This document shows, piece after piece, positions 33,247 to 42,089 of a stretch of DNA of 64,000 nt. The first letter of the stretch is position 1. Every line of letters starts with the position of its first letter. The notes under the pieces were generated by a model. The model was not told where the DNA came from and did no database searches. It was given only the letters and a program-made list of their open reading frames with translations. Both the position numbers and the translations under genes were made by a program. The DNA is from Pedobacter sp. MC2016-05 (GTDB lineage Bacteria > Bacteroidota > Bacteroidia > Sphingobacteriales > Sphingobacteriaceae), in the NCBI RefSeq assembly GCF_026239735.1, contig NZ_JAPIVT010000018.1, positions 1 through 64,000 of the forward strand, given 5' to 3'.

Positions 33247-35493
33247 ATGAATTTTTTACAAGACAACTTAATTTACACTATTCCGGCGTTGGGCCTAGTT
33301 GGAATAATTGTGATGATGATTAAAAGCGCCTGGGTAAACAAGCAAGATGCAGGGGATAAAAACATGCAGGAACTTGCTGGCTATATCGCTGATGGTGCAA
33401 TGGCCTTCTTAAAAGCTGAATGGAAAGTTTTGAGCATTTTTGCTGTATTTACAGCGGCTTTGCTTGCTTATTCAGGAACCATTACCGAAATCAATGGTGT
33501 TCCTATGCATTCTAGCTGGATTATCTCGATTTCATTTTTAATTGGTGCATTCTTTTCTGCAAGTGCTGGTTATATCGGAATGAAATCGGCCACTAAAGCT
33601 AACGTAAGAACTACGCAAGCTGCAAGGACTAGCTTAAAACAGGCGCTAAAAGTTTCGTTTACCGGCGGAACAGTGATGGGATTAGGTGTGGCTGGCTTAG
33701 CAGTGTTGGGACTAGGTGGACTATTCATCGTCTTTTTAAAATATTTTAATGTAGTCTCGGTTAACAGCGTAGAGATGAAAACCGCTATCGAAGTATTGAC
33801 GGGATTTTCGTTAGGAGCTGAATCAATTGCTTTATTTGCCCGTGTAGGTGGTGGCATTTACACAAAAGCTGCCGATGTAGGTGCCGATTTAGTGGGTAAA
33901 GTGGAAGCGGGCATTCCTGAGGATGATGTACGTAACCCGGCAACAATTGCCGATAATGTGGGTGATAATGTGGGTGACGTTGCCGGAATGGGCGCCGATT
34001 TATTTGGCTCATATGTAGCAACCATTTTAGCAACAATGGTTTTAGGGCAGGAAATAGATGTGAAAGATAATTTTGGCGGAATGTCCCCTATCCTTTTGCC
34101 GATGGTGATTTGTGGGTTAGGCATTATCTTTTCTATTATAGGAACCTGGTTTGTTACCATTAAAGATGAAAAATCAAATGTTCAAAATGCGCTGAATCTG
34201 GGAAACTGGTCTTCGATTATCATCACTGCAGTTGCTTCATTCTTCATCGTAAAATGGATGTTGCCTGAAACCTTGAATTTACGTGGATACGAGTTTTCTA
34301 GTATAAACGTTTTCTATGCGATCATGGTCGGCCTTGTAGTGGGCACCATAATGAGTATTGTTACCGAGTACTACACCGCTATGGGTAAAGGTCCCGTAAA
34401 CTCAATTATCCAACAGTCTTCTACTGGTCATGCTACAAATATCATTGCTGGTTTATCTGTCGGAATGAAATCGACGGTTATTCCTATTTTGGTATTAGCT
34501 GGTGGGATCATGTCGTCTTATTACTTTGCCGGGCTATACGGAGTAGCTATTGCTGCTGCTGGAATGATGGCAACTACCGCCATGCAACTGGCCATTGATG
34601 CTTTTGGTCCGATTGCAGATAATGCAGGTGGTATTGCAGAAATGAGCCAGCTTCCTCCCGAAGTTAGAGAAAGAACAGATAATTTAGATGCAGTTGGAAA
34701 TACTACTGCAGCGACTGGAAAAGGATTTGCTATCGCCTCTGCAGCTTTAACTTCATTGGCTTTGTTTGCTGCATTTGTTGGAATTGCTGGTATTAGCGCT
34801 ATCGATATTTACAAAGCACCAGTTCTGGCAGGCTTATTTGTGGGCGGGATGATCCCTTTTATTTTCTCAGCATTGTGTATTCAGGCGGTTGGAAAGGCTG
34901 CGATGGATATGGTTCAAGAAGTTCGCAGGCAGTTTCGTGAAATTCCAGGAATTATGGAGTATAAAGCAAAGCCTGAATATGAAAAGTGCGTAGCCATTTC
35001 AACAAAGGCTTCAATCAGAGAAATGATGCTTCCGGGTGCAATCGCACTGATTACACCTATTATTATTGGATTTGCTTTCGGGCCGGAAGTTTTGGGTGGT
35101 TTGTTGGCTGGGGTTACAGTAACGGGCGTATTGATGGGAATTTTTCAGAGTAACGCTGGTGGTGCCTGGGACAATGCCAAAAAATCTTTTGAGCAAGGTG
35201 TAATGATCAATGGCGAAATGTTTTATAAAAAGTCAGAACCACATAAAGCTTCGGTGACCGGCGATACCGTTGGCGATCCTTTCAAAGATACTTCTGGACC
35301 ATCAATGAACATTTTAATCAAATTGATGTCGATTGTTTCATTAGTTATTGCTCCATACATCGCAGTTAAGGCAATCCCTAGCAATCATCAGCAGGAAGTT
35401 AGGAAAGAAATTAAGATTCAGCAGAAAATCGATGCATCTGGCAATATAATTAACGATACTTTGATCAATAGTACCGATACTTTAACACACTAA
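33247..35493 (+). CDS. hppA: Membrane-bound ion-pumping pyrophosphatase
   Basis: The 748-residue inner-membrane enzyme couples pyrophosphate hydrolysis to pumping of sodium or protons. It has the acidic metal-binding motif DNVGDNVGDVAGMGADLF and the later DAFGPIADNAGGIAEM, and about sixteen membrane helices. The motif GNTTAATGKGFAIAS has Ala where K+-independent enzymes have Lys, so it belongs to the K+-dependent class. The choice between Na+ and H+ was not made. The last 40 residues form a polar tail. A terminator follows the gene. Confidence 0.94.
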   Translation: MNFLQDNLIYTIPALGLVGIIVMMIKSAWVNKQDAGDKNMQELAGYIADGAMAFLKAEWKVLSIFAVFTAALLAYSGTITEINGVPMHSSWIISISFLIGAFFSASAGYIGMKSATKANVRTTQAARTSLKQALKVSFTGGTVMGLGVAGLAVLGLGGLFIVFLKYFNVVSVNSVEMKTAIEVLTGFSLGAESIALFARVGGGIYTKAADVGADLVGKVEAGIPEDDVRNPATIADNVGDNVGDVAGMGADLFGSYVATILATMVLGQEIDVKDNFGGMSPILLPMVICGLGIIFSIIGTWFVTIKDEKSNVQNALNLGNWSSIIITAVASFFIVKWMLPETLNLRGYEFSSINVFYAIMVGLVVGTIMSIVTEYYTAMGKGPVNSIIQQSSTGHATNIIAGLSVGMKSTVIPILVLAGGIMSSYYFAGLYGVAIAAAGMMATTAMQLAIDAFGPIADNAGGIAEMSQLPPEVRERTDNLDAVGNTTAATGKGFAIASAALTSLALFAAFVGIAGISAIDIYKAPVLAGLFVGGMIPFIFSALCIQAVGKAAMDMVQEVRRQFREIPGIMEYKAKPEYEKCVAISTKASIREMMLPGAIALITPIIIGFAFGPEVLGGLLAGVTVTGVLMGIFQSNAGGAWDNAKKSFEQGVMINGEMFYKKSEPHKASVTGDTVGDPFKDTSGPSMNILIKLMSIVSLVIAPYIAVKAIPSNHQQEVRKEIKIQQKIDASGNIINDTLINSTDTLTH

Positions 35494-35521
35494 CTGTAAA
35501 ATCATAGAGAGATTAGGACTT

Positions 35522-35555
35522 AAAAGGGGTTTTTAGCAAAATCCCTTTTTGTTTT
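35522..35555 (+). terminator. hppA terminator
   Basis: AAAAGGGGTTTT pairs with AAAATCCCTTTT (one G-U pair) around TAGC at 35522-35549, followed by T-rich sequence. It lies about 30 bases past the hppA stop. Confidence 0.8.
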
Positions 35556-35623
35556 TCGCAATTTTTATTTAGGTTTACCGCTTATTATCATAAAATCAAC
35601 AAACATAAAAGACTAAACGAATT

Positions 35624-37081
35624 ATGAATCTAAAAAAGCCTATTGATGTGCTTATAGCAGAATCTGCTGAAAGTGGAGAGGGCACACTCAAACGTACGCT
35701 AAGCAGTACGAGCCTTGTTGCATTGGGTATTGGAGCTATTATTGGGGCAGGTTTATTCTCTTTAACTGGTATCGCTGCTGCAGACCACGCTGGTCCGGCT
35801 GTGACCTTATCATTTGTATTGGCTGCGGTAGGCTGCGCTTTCGCTGGATTATGTTATGCAGAATTTGCATCTATGATTCCGGTTGCGGGTAGTGCTTATA
35901 CTTACTCTTACGCCACCATGGGCGAATTTATGGCCTGGGTAATTGGATGGGATTTGGTATTGGAATATGCACTTGGAGCGGCCACAGTTGGTGTATCCTG
36001 GTCTGGCTATTTCAATAAACTCCTCCACGAGTTCGGAATGGAAATGCCGCTCTATTTAACAAAATCTTTTGCTGAAGTTGATGGCGGCGGAATTAACCTT
36101 CCTGCTGTTGTTATAGTTTCATTATTATCACTCATGTTAATCCGTGGTACTAAAGAATCAGCTAGTCTTAACAATATTTTGGTAATTGTAAAAGTTACTG
36201 TTGTAATTGTATTTATTGCGCTTGGATGGAAATTTATCAATCCTGCTAACCACACGCCATATATTCCCGAAAATACAGGTGTTAAAGGTGAATTTGGTAT
36301 CTCTGGCATCGCAGCTGGTGCCGCTCTAGTATTCTTCGCCTTTATTGGTTTCGATGCTGTTTCAACAGCGGCTCAGGAAGCTAAAAACCCTCAAAAAGGA
36401 ATGCCAATAGGTATTTTAGGTTCACTAGTAGTTTGTACTATACTTTATGTATTGTTTGCACACGTAATGACGGGATTAGTTCCTTATTCTATCTTTAAAG
36501 GTGATGCATCGCCTGCAGCTACTGCATTTAAAGTAACAGGATATAGTTGGCTGCAGATGGGATTAATCATTGCCATTTTAGCAGGTTACACTTCGGTAAT
36601 TCTGGTAATGTTAATGGGACAATCAAGGGTATTTTATACCATGTCTAAAGATGGTTTATTGCCTAAATTCTTCAGTAGCATTCACTCTAAGTTCAGAACG
36701 CCATTTAAAACCAACATCTTCTTTATGTTCTTTGTGAGCATATTCGCTGGTTTTGTTCCGGTAACCGATTTAGGCCACATGGTATCAATAGGAACTTTGT
36801 TCGCTTTCTCATTGGTTTGTATCGGTGTAATGTTGTTACGTAAAACTGATCCAGATAGAGCAAGACCATTTAGAACGCCGTTGGTGCCATTTGTTCCAAT
36901 TATGGGCGTAATTGTTTGTGTTTATTTAATGTCGTCATTACCATTAGAAGCATGGATTCGTTTAGCAATCTGGATGGCTTTAGGTGTAGCGATTTACTTC
37001 TTCTACGGAAAAGGAAATTCAGTACTCAGAAATAAAGGAAAAGTGGTTACTCCAGTTGATCCTCCAAAACCTGAATTATAG
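35624..37081 (+). CDS. APC-family cationic-type amino acid permease
   Basis: The 485-residue protein has the APC start region LVALGIGAIIGAGLFSLTG, with the substrate-binding GAGLF, followed by about twelve to fourteen membrane helices. The FFAFIGFDAVSTAAQEAKNP segment is characteristic of the cationic amino acid transporter (YfnA-like) branch. It differs from the permease at 31495. Substrate was not determined. Terminators flank it on both sides, so it is probably monocistronic. Confidence 0.9.
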   Translation: MNLKKPIDVLIAESAESGEGTLKRTLSSTSLVALGIGAIIGAGLFSLTGIAAADHAGPAVTLSFVLAAVGCAFAGLCYAEFASMIPVAGSAYTYSYATMGEFMAWVIGWDLVLEYALGAATVGVSWSGYFNKLLHEFGMEMPLYLTKSFAEVDGGGINLPAVVIVSLLSLMLIRGTKESASLNNILVIVKVTVVIVFIALGWKFINPANHTPYIPENTGVKGEFGISGIAAGAALVFFAFIGFDAVSTAAQEAKNPQKGMPIGILGSLVVCTILYVLFAHVMTGLVPYSIFKGDASPAATAFKVTGYSWLQMGLIIAILAGYTSVILVMLMGQSRVFYTMSKDGLLPKFFSSIHSKFRTPFKTNIFFMFFVSIFAGFVPVTDLGHMVSIGTLFAFSLVCIGVMLLRKTDPDRARPFRTPLVPFVPIMGVIVCVYLMSSLPLEAWIRLAIWMALGVAIYFFYGKGNSVLRNKGKVVTPVDPPKPEL

Positions 37082-37093
37082 AAATAAATATTT

Positions 37094-37120
37094 AAAGCCT
37101 CGAGAAATCGGGGCTTTTTT
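37094..37120 (+). terminator. Terminator after the second permease
   Basis: AAAGCCTCGA pairs with TCGGGGCTTT (with a G-U pair) around GAAA, followed by T residues. It stops the upstream permease transcript before the porin promoter at 37133. Confidence 0.8.
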
Positions 37121-37132
37121 GTGCCATTTATT

Positions 37133-37161
37133 TTGGTAAAGATTTTATTGATATACCTTTG
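37133..37161 (+). promoter_or_regulatory. Promoter of the phosphate-selective-type porin
   Basis: TTG (37133-37135), 18 bases and TACCTTTG (37154-37161) match the consensus. This rules out the longer frame from 37159, which would start inside the -7 box. Confidence 0.65.
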
Positions 37162-37176
37162 CAGAAAATCAGCTAC

Positions 37177-38514
37177 ATGAACCAACCATTTTTATCGGCA
37201 TTTGGTAAATACATTATTGGTATTTTATTTTTGTTCGTTATTTCTTCAAGTGCTTTAGCACAACGCACTATAAATGATATCATGGATTCTACAACGGTGA
37301 ATCACCTGTTAATCATCTCCAAGAAATATGGTTCATTATCATTTAGCGGTTACATGCAACCTCAGTTTCAGGTGGCTCAAACGAACGGTACACAGGCAGA
37401 ATATCAGGGTGGCAATTTTGGCGAGTTCACCAATAATCGTTTTCGTTTAAGAAGAGGCAGGCTAAGGGCCGATTATATGATATTGAATGATGACCAAAGT
37501 CCATCTACCTATTTTGTTTTGCAATTCGATGGAACTGAGCAGGGCGTTAATATCAGGGATTTTTGGGGACGTTATTACGAAAACAAGTGGAAATTGCTCT
37601 ATATCACATTGGGTCTTTCCGGCCGTCCTTTTGGTAATGAACTACAACTCTCCTCTTCAGTAAGGGAAGCCCCAGAACGTGGGCGGATGTCGCAGATTTT
37701 AATGAAGACCGAACGTGATTTAGGCGTTACTTTTACCTTTAATCCAAGATGGAAAGACGCTACGCTCAAAAATTTCGTACTCGATTTAGGCGTTTACAAT
37801 GGTCAAGGCTTGGCTGGTCCCGGAGAATTTGATAACAGTAAAGACGTAATTGCAAGACTAAGCCATAAGCCATATAAAATAAAAAGCGTGGGTTTATCCA
37901 TTGCTGGCGGAATAAGTACCTTACAAGGCGGGCTAAACCATCGCTTGCCTGTGAGTTATAAGATAGATAATCAAAATGGCATTTTGAGTATGGTTAAAGA
38001 TTCTTCTGCTTCAACTATGAACAAGGTTGCTCCGAGGAAGTATTATGGAGTGGACATCCAGCTTGCAACATCAATTAAAAGCTGGAAATCGGAATTAAGA
38101 GCAGAGGTGATTTCCGGGCTTCAATCTGCAACGGCCACAACTTCTACTACGCCGGGCTCTTACCCTGTCGATAATAAATCAGTCCCATTGCCTTATTATA
38201 CCAGAAACTTTAATGGCGCTTATTTCACTTTTGTGCAAACCTTAAATAGCACCGATAATCAACTTATTTTTAAATATGACTGGTACGATCCCAATTCGAA
38301 AGTTAAAGGGATGGATATCTCGGCAAAAAGAGGCTTAACTGCTGCTGACGTTCGCTTTGATACCTTTGGCTTCGGCTTTTTGCACCATTTTAATCCACAC
38401 TTTAAAGCGGTTTTATACTACGATATCATTAAAAATGAATCGACCCAAATACCAGATTATACAGACGATAGAAAAGACAATGTGTTTACTTTAAGAACCC
38501 AGTTCTATTTCTAA
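37177..38514 (+). CDS. Phosphate-selective-type porin (OprP/OprO-like)
   Basis: The 445-residue product has a Sec signal (about 1-29, ending SSALAQ) and an outer-membrane barrel of the OprO/OprP type. The LSFSGYMQPQFQVAQ start and the RFRLRRGRLRADY strand are typical, and the C-terminus ends RTQFYF. In Pseudomonas such porins bind phosphate or polyphosphate, but many Bacteroidota homologues have unknown specificity. The start was set by the promoter and by MNQPFLSAFG. It is followed 58 bases downstream by the marC gene. Confidence 0.85.
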   Translation: MNQPFLSAFGKYIIGILFLFVISSSALAQRTINDIMDSTTVNHLLIISKKYGSLSFSGYMQPQFQVAQTNGTQAEYQGGNFGEFTNNRFRLRRGRLRADYMILNDDQSPSTYFVLQFDGTEQGVNIRDFWGRYYENKWKLLYITLGLSGRPFGNELQLSSSVREAPERGRMSQILMKTERDLGVTFTFNPRWKDATLKNFVLDLGVYNGQGLAGPGEFDNSKDVIARLSHKPYKIKSVGLSIAGGISTLQGGLNHRLPVSYKIDNQNGILSMVKDSSASTMNKVAPRKYYGVDIQLATSIKSWKSELRAEVISGLQSATATTSTTPGSYPVDNKSVPLPYYTRNFNGAYFTFVQTLNSTDNQLIFKYDWYDPNSKVKGMDISAKRGLTAADVRFDTFGFGFLHHFNPHFKAVLYYDIIKNESTQIPDYTDDRKDNVFTLRTQFYF

Positions 38515-38572
38515 AGAATTTGTTGATAATGATTTAATACAAATTGACTTACCTTTATTAAAATTGCACCCT

Positions 38573-39154
38573 ATGAAATTCGATTTTTTAAAATTCGACT
38601 TCAACCAAATTTTAACCACCACAATGGTTATTTTTGCCATTATCGATATTTTAGGTTCAATTCCGGTAGTGATAGAACTACGCAAAAAAGCAGGTCATAT
38701 CGAATCAGAAAAAGCTTCTATCGTAGCTACAGCCCTGATGATTTTATTTCTTTTCTTAGGAGAATCGCTTCTTAGGGTAATAGGGCTTGATGTAGAATCA
38801 TTTGCTATTGCGGGCTCATTTGTAATTTTCTTTATTGCAATGGAAATGGTTTTAGGTTTGACCATTTTTAAAGAAGAAGCTCCTGAAACGGTTTCGATCG
38901 TACCACTGGCTTTCCCGTTAATTGCAGGTGCAGGAACGATGACAACATTACTCTCCCTAAAGACTGAATATCAAACGCAAAACATTTTAGTGGGCATTAT
39001 TTTGAATATGCTTTTTGTTTACTTCGTTTTGAAAAATACGGAGAGATTGGAAAAATTATTTGGAAAAACAGGATTAAATATCCTTCGCAAAGCGTTTGGG
39101 GTAATCTTGTTAGCCATTGCAATTAAGTTGTTCAGGAATAATACGGGGCTTTAG
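38573..39154 (+). CDS. MarC-family inner-membrane protein
   Basis: The 193-residue protein has about six membrane segments and belongs to the MarC family, whose function is unsettled despite an older link to multiple antibiotic resistance. Recognisable parts are FAIIDILGSIPVVIELRKK, AFPLIAGAGTMTTLLSL and the C-terminal FGVILLAIAIKLF. The ATG at 38573 gives a start followed by the FNQILTTTMVIFA helix. The TTG three codons upstream (38564) is less likely. Confidence 0.88.
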   Translation: MKFDFLKFDFNQILTTTMVIFAIIDILGSIPVVIELRKKAGHIESEKASIVATALMILFLFLGESLLRVIGLDVESFAIAGSFVIFFIAMEMVLGLTIFKEEAPETVSIVPLAFPLIAGAGTMTTLLSLKTEYQTQNILVGIILNMLFVYFVLKNTERLEKLFGKTGLNILRKAFGVILLAIAIKLFRNNTGL

Positions 39155-39414
39155 GGATTATTTTTAAGATTCGTCACCTCCATTTATCTCAAGGTTCAAT
39201 ACCGCAAAACAGATGAGGAAGCTTGGTTTTTTCATTACACGCCAAGTCGTCGTTGCCAAAAGAAACGACGAAGCAATCTTAATGTGACCGCTACCTGCTA
39301 TAGTTGTAGGATTGCTTCGTGCCTCGCAATGACGATCATTGTATTAAATGACAATCCTAAAATGAATCTGTAACAATAATTTCGTATATTGATCTAAACA
39401 TAAAGCTAACGAAA
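39155..39414. other. Intergenic gap with a REP-like hairpin
   Basis: No conventional gene was found after marC. The main content is the inverted repeat at 39247-39335. A very short candidate frame follows at 39415. Confidence 0.5.
39247..39335. repeat. REP-like two-stem inverted repeat
   Basis: The outer stem TCGTCGTTGC pairs with GCAATGACGA (39247-39256 with 39326-39335, one G-U pair). The inner stem ACGAAGCAATC pairs exactly with GATTGCTTCGT (39268-39278 with 39310-39320). The GCAATGACGA and ATTGCTTCGTGCC words recur in extragenic repeats of Sphingobacteriaceae as far as I recall. A mobile non-coding element is likely, with no transposase here. Confidence 0.7.
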
Positions 39415-39522
39415 ATGAACAGCTTTGAGGAATATACATTAATAATTGGGGCGATTGCTGTTTTAATCGAAGCAGTGAAGTACGTCAAAAAGAATTTCAA
39501 TTCATGGTTTGAGCATGTATAA
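39415..39522 (+). CDS. Possible 35-residue membrane microprotein
   Basis: An ATG-initiated frame encodes 35 residues with one hydrophobic helix (YTLIIGAIAVLIEAVKY) flanked by an acidic N-terminus and a Lys-rich KKNFNSW tail. That fits a small single-pass membrane protein. No ribosome-binding site or promoter was clear, and frames of this length occur by chance. Confidence 0.4.
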   Translation: MNSFEEYTLIIGAIAVLIEAVKYVKKNFNSWFEHV

Positions 39523-39577
39523 CCTGTGCATTAAAACAAGTTCAAAAAATTATCTGAAAATAATCCAGTAGTCTTAA

Positions 39578-40744
39578 TTAATCCTGGCGCTTAATCAATC
39601 TTGCCACAAACATCGTATCAGCATTGTTCTGATAACCTTTAATAAGCTCCATTTTTTCTAAAGTCAAGGGTAAAGTTTCCAGGAGGTGATTAACAACATC
39701 TTCATTTTCGGCAGCAAAAGCGGAGCAGGTAATGTAAACCAAAGGCTTTCCAGGCTTAAGATATTTAATCACATTAGTGGCAATAGCCTTTTGTATCGTG
39801 GCGAATTGATCTATCTTCCGTTCTTCAAAAAAAGTAAGCATTTCTGGCGTTCTTCCCCAAGTACCCGAACCTGTGCATGGAGCGTCTAAAATAATCCCGT
39901 CGAATTGATAATGATGCAGTATTTGATCATTATTTCTCAAAAGATCGAGTTCTTTTTTATGGTATTTCCTTATCCCTGCCAAACGGAATCGCTCATCTAG
40001 ATTCAATAGAACAGACTCTCGCAAATCACTTACTAACAACTCTATTACGGGCTCCAGACTGTGTAAAAGCAAGGTTTTCCCACCAGATGCCGCGCAACAG
40101 TCCCACCATTTATCCCATTTGTTAGGCAGAAAATATTCTCCAGTATATTGTGAAGATAAATCCTGAACCTGATAAGATCCTTCTTTCAAAATGGTTTCTA
40201 ACTTTGTGCCGTTGGCTAAAGCCAATGCGGTTTTTGATACCTGTCTTACATCAATATTTTTACCTTTTAATTGATCAATAATCTGTCCTGCCTGACCTTC
40301 CGCAACCCTGATGAATAAATCAGGTTGTGTAAAGAATGATATGAAAAAATCTTCTTTATTTAAACTTTCAGATAACTTTTCGTGGTGAGGATAAACATCT
40401 GTTAATGCAAATGCTGGAAATTTCTCTTTGACTTTTTCTAACTTTTCCAGCAATGAAAGTTGTATTTGATCTATAAATTCTGGAAAGTTCTTCTCTACAA
40501 TAGGACTTAGCGTGTTATGGCAAAGAAAATCTGCAATGCTTAACCTTTGCTCTTGATTCAATTGCAAAAGCGCTTTACCCAATCTAAAAAAGCTGTAAAC
40601 ATGCCGTGTTGCCCATCGCCTATCGGAAGAACCCATTTGTTTATTTTGCTTAAAATAACCAGGTAAAAATCGATGCAGTGGCAAACTGCCATCGTAATGG
40701 GTTAAAATTTGTTCGAAGGCACGTAACTGATGATCAGCTCTCAT
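39578..40744 (-). CDS. rsmB: RsmB-like 16S rRNA cytosine methyltransferase
   Basis: This 388-residue SAM-dependent enzyme is of the RsmB/NOL1 family, which makes 5-methylcytosine in rRNA. The N-terminal part resembles the NusB-like RNA-binding region. The catalytic core shows CCAASGGKTLLL as the SAM loop, LDAPCTGSGTWGR as motif IV and ITCSAFAAENEDVV with the catalytic Cys. It is shorter than E. coli RsmB (about 430 residues), so the exact target cytosine is assumed rather than shown. It ends the leftward run that begins with guaA. Confidence 0.85.
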   Translation of the reverse strand: MRADHQLRAFEQILTHYDGSLPLHRFLPGYFKQNKQMGSSDRRWATRHVYSFFRLGKALLQLNQEQRLSIADFLCHNTLSPIVEKNFPEFIDQIQLSLLEKLEKVKEKFPAFALTDVYPHHEKLSESLNKEDFFISFFTQPDLFIRVAEGQAGQIIDQLKGKNIDVRQVSKTALALANGTKLETILKEGSYQVQDLSSQYTGEYFLPNKWDKWWDCCAASGGKTLLLHSLEPVIELLVSDLRESVLLNLDERFRLAGIRKYHKKELDLLRNNDQILHHYQFDGIILDAPCTGSGTWGRTPEMLTFFEERKIDQFATIQKAIATNVIKYLKPGKPLVYITCSAFAAENEDVVNHLLETLPLTLEKMELIKGYQNNADTMFVARLIKRQD

Positions 40745-40765
40745 AAAAAACAGGAAGTAATAATA

Positions 40766-41980
40766 TTATTCGATAATATTTAGGGCAAAGTTTTTATACT
40801 TTAAAAGCATTAAACTGGTATTAATATAGCCTAATTTTTCATCATGAATAAAAGAAAAATTGTTATGTAAACCTTTGTACTTTTCTTTGGTCATGTACTC
40901 CAAATAATTTTCACCGTACTGATCTAGCAGTTTACCGAAATAAACCCCAATATCGAAACCTTTAAAAGCATATTCTCCAGGCTCAAAGCCATATTGGCGC
41001 CGATATTTTTTTATAAATGAGGTTACAGCAGTGCTTTTATAATCAATTTTATAGGATGAACTCACTATCGTATTTAATGCCTGTACCTTTTCTGTTGGAT
41101 AATTTTGTTTCACCCAGTTTGGATGACCAAATAGGTTTATATTATAACCTCCTGTAGGAAGATTTTTTAATTTATACAGTTTCTCTACGGTAGGTAAAAC
41201 GAAGGCTCTATCCGCTGAAGTAACAATAACTGCATATTGTTTGCCTTTTATCATTTTGGTTTCGAAGGTATATGCCGATGCATACTCCTGCACAATAAAT
41301 TTAGGATTACTTTGCAAATATGTTCTCAAAGGAGCAGCAAACTGCTCATCCTCACTTTTTCTAGGGTTGATTAGAACCACAATCGTATTAGCAGGGTTGA
41401 AATTTCTGGTGATGTAGCTTGCTATTTTCTTGCCATGCAAATCGATATTATTAACAATCGAAATCAGATTTGGATTATTGAATTCCAATGGACTTGAAGC
41501 CGCTAAAGGCGAAACTACCGGGATATTATTTTCTTTGGAATAGGATGCAATAAATTTTTGTCCATCAGGAAAAACAGGCCCCACAATTAAGTTGCTTTGT
41601 TTAAAACGCTCATTTTTATAAAGCATCGAAATATGGGCATTATCATCCTGTGTGTCAAAAACATTCAATTTAAAGTTTAGTCCCGATGCAGCCGCTGAAT
41701 CAATCCCAAGCTTAAATCCCTGATAAAAATCAATCGGCATTGCATACTTTTCTACATCTGCCTTGGTAGCGGTTTTTAAATTGATTTCATCAAGTCTAAA
41801 TGGTGCTAATAATGAGATGCTAGCTTGAGTAAACTTGTTTACAGGTTTCTTTTTTTCTTCAGGTTTTTCCTTTTCAACAGGTTTGCTGGTTGGTGGTTTG
41901 GGTGTTCTTATTTTCGGTGAGCAAGCACCCAAAACCAAAGTGAATAGAAGTAATATCCAGTAACTGTTTTTTAAATTCAT
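40766..41980 (-). CDS. PBP1-type substrate-binding lipoprotein next to guaA
   Basis: The 404-residue product begins MNLKNSYWILLLFTLVLGAC, a lipoprotein signal with lipobox LGAC. A Pro/Lys-rich linker (KPPTSKPVEKEKPEEKKKP) follows. The rest is a periplasmic-binding-protein type I fold like Leu/Ile/Val-binding receptors (NLIVGPVFPDG, PVVSPLAASS). The start at 41980 was chosen over the frame from 42040. Many Bacteroidota have a PBP1-LysM protein next to guaA, but no LysM repeat is visible here. It has no linked transporter, so a sensing or cell-wall role is possible. Confidence 0.78.
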   Translation of the reverse strand: MNLKNSYWILLLFTLVLGACSPKIRTPKPPTSKPVEKEKPEEKKKPVNKFTQASISLLAPFRLDEINLKTATKADVEKYAMPIDFYQGFKLGIDSAAASGLNFKLNVFDTQDDNAHISMLYKNERFKQSNLIVGPVFPDGQKFIASYSKENNIPVVSPLAASSPLEFNNPNLISIVNNIDLHGKKIASYITRNFNPANTIVVLINPRKSEDEQFAAPLRTYLQSNPKFIVQEYASAYTFETKMIKGKQYAVIVTSADRAFVLPTVEKLYKLKNLPTGGYNINLFGHPNWVKQNYPTEKVQALNTIVSSSYKIDYKSTAVTSFIKKYRRQYGFEPGEYAFKGFDIGVYFGKLLDQYGENYLEYMTKEKYKGLHNNFSFIHDEKLGYINTSLMLLKYKNFALNIIE

Positions 41981-42089
41981 ACCTATCTTTTTAACAAAAT
42001 ATGCCAGCAAAAGTTTATTCACTTTGCTAGCATACTCCAATACTTGTTTTAAATGATTTTTAAGATTTAAAAATCAGGATCCTCCAATC

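Noticed and set aside
32117..34160. Antisense frames of 80-120 residues opposite the permease and hppA
   Set aside because: They overlap well-supported membrane protein genes and have no promoter, family or conserved motif.
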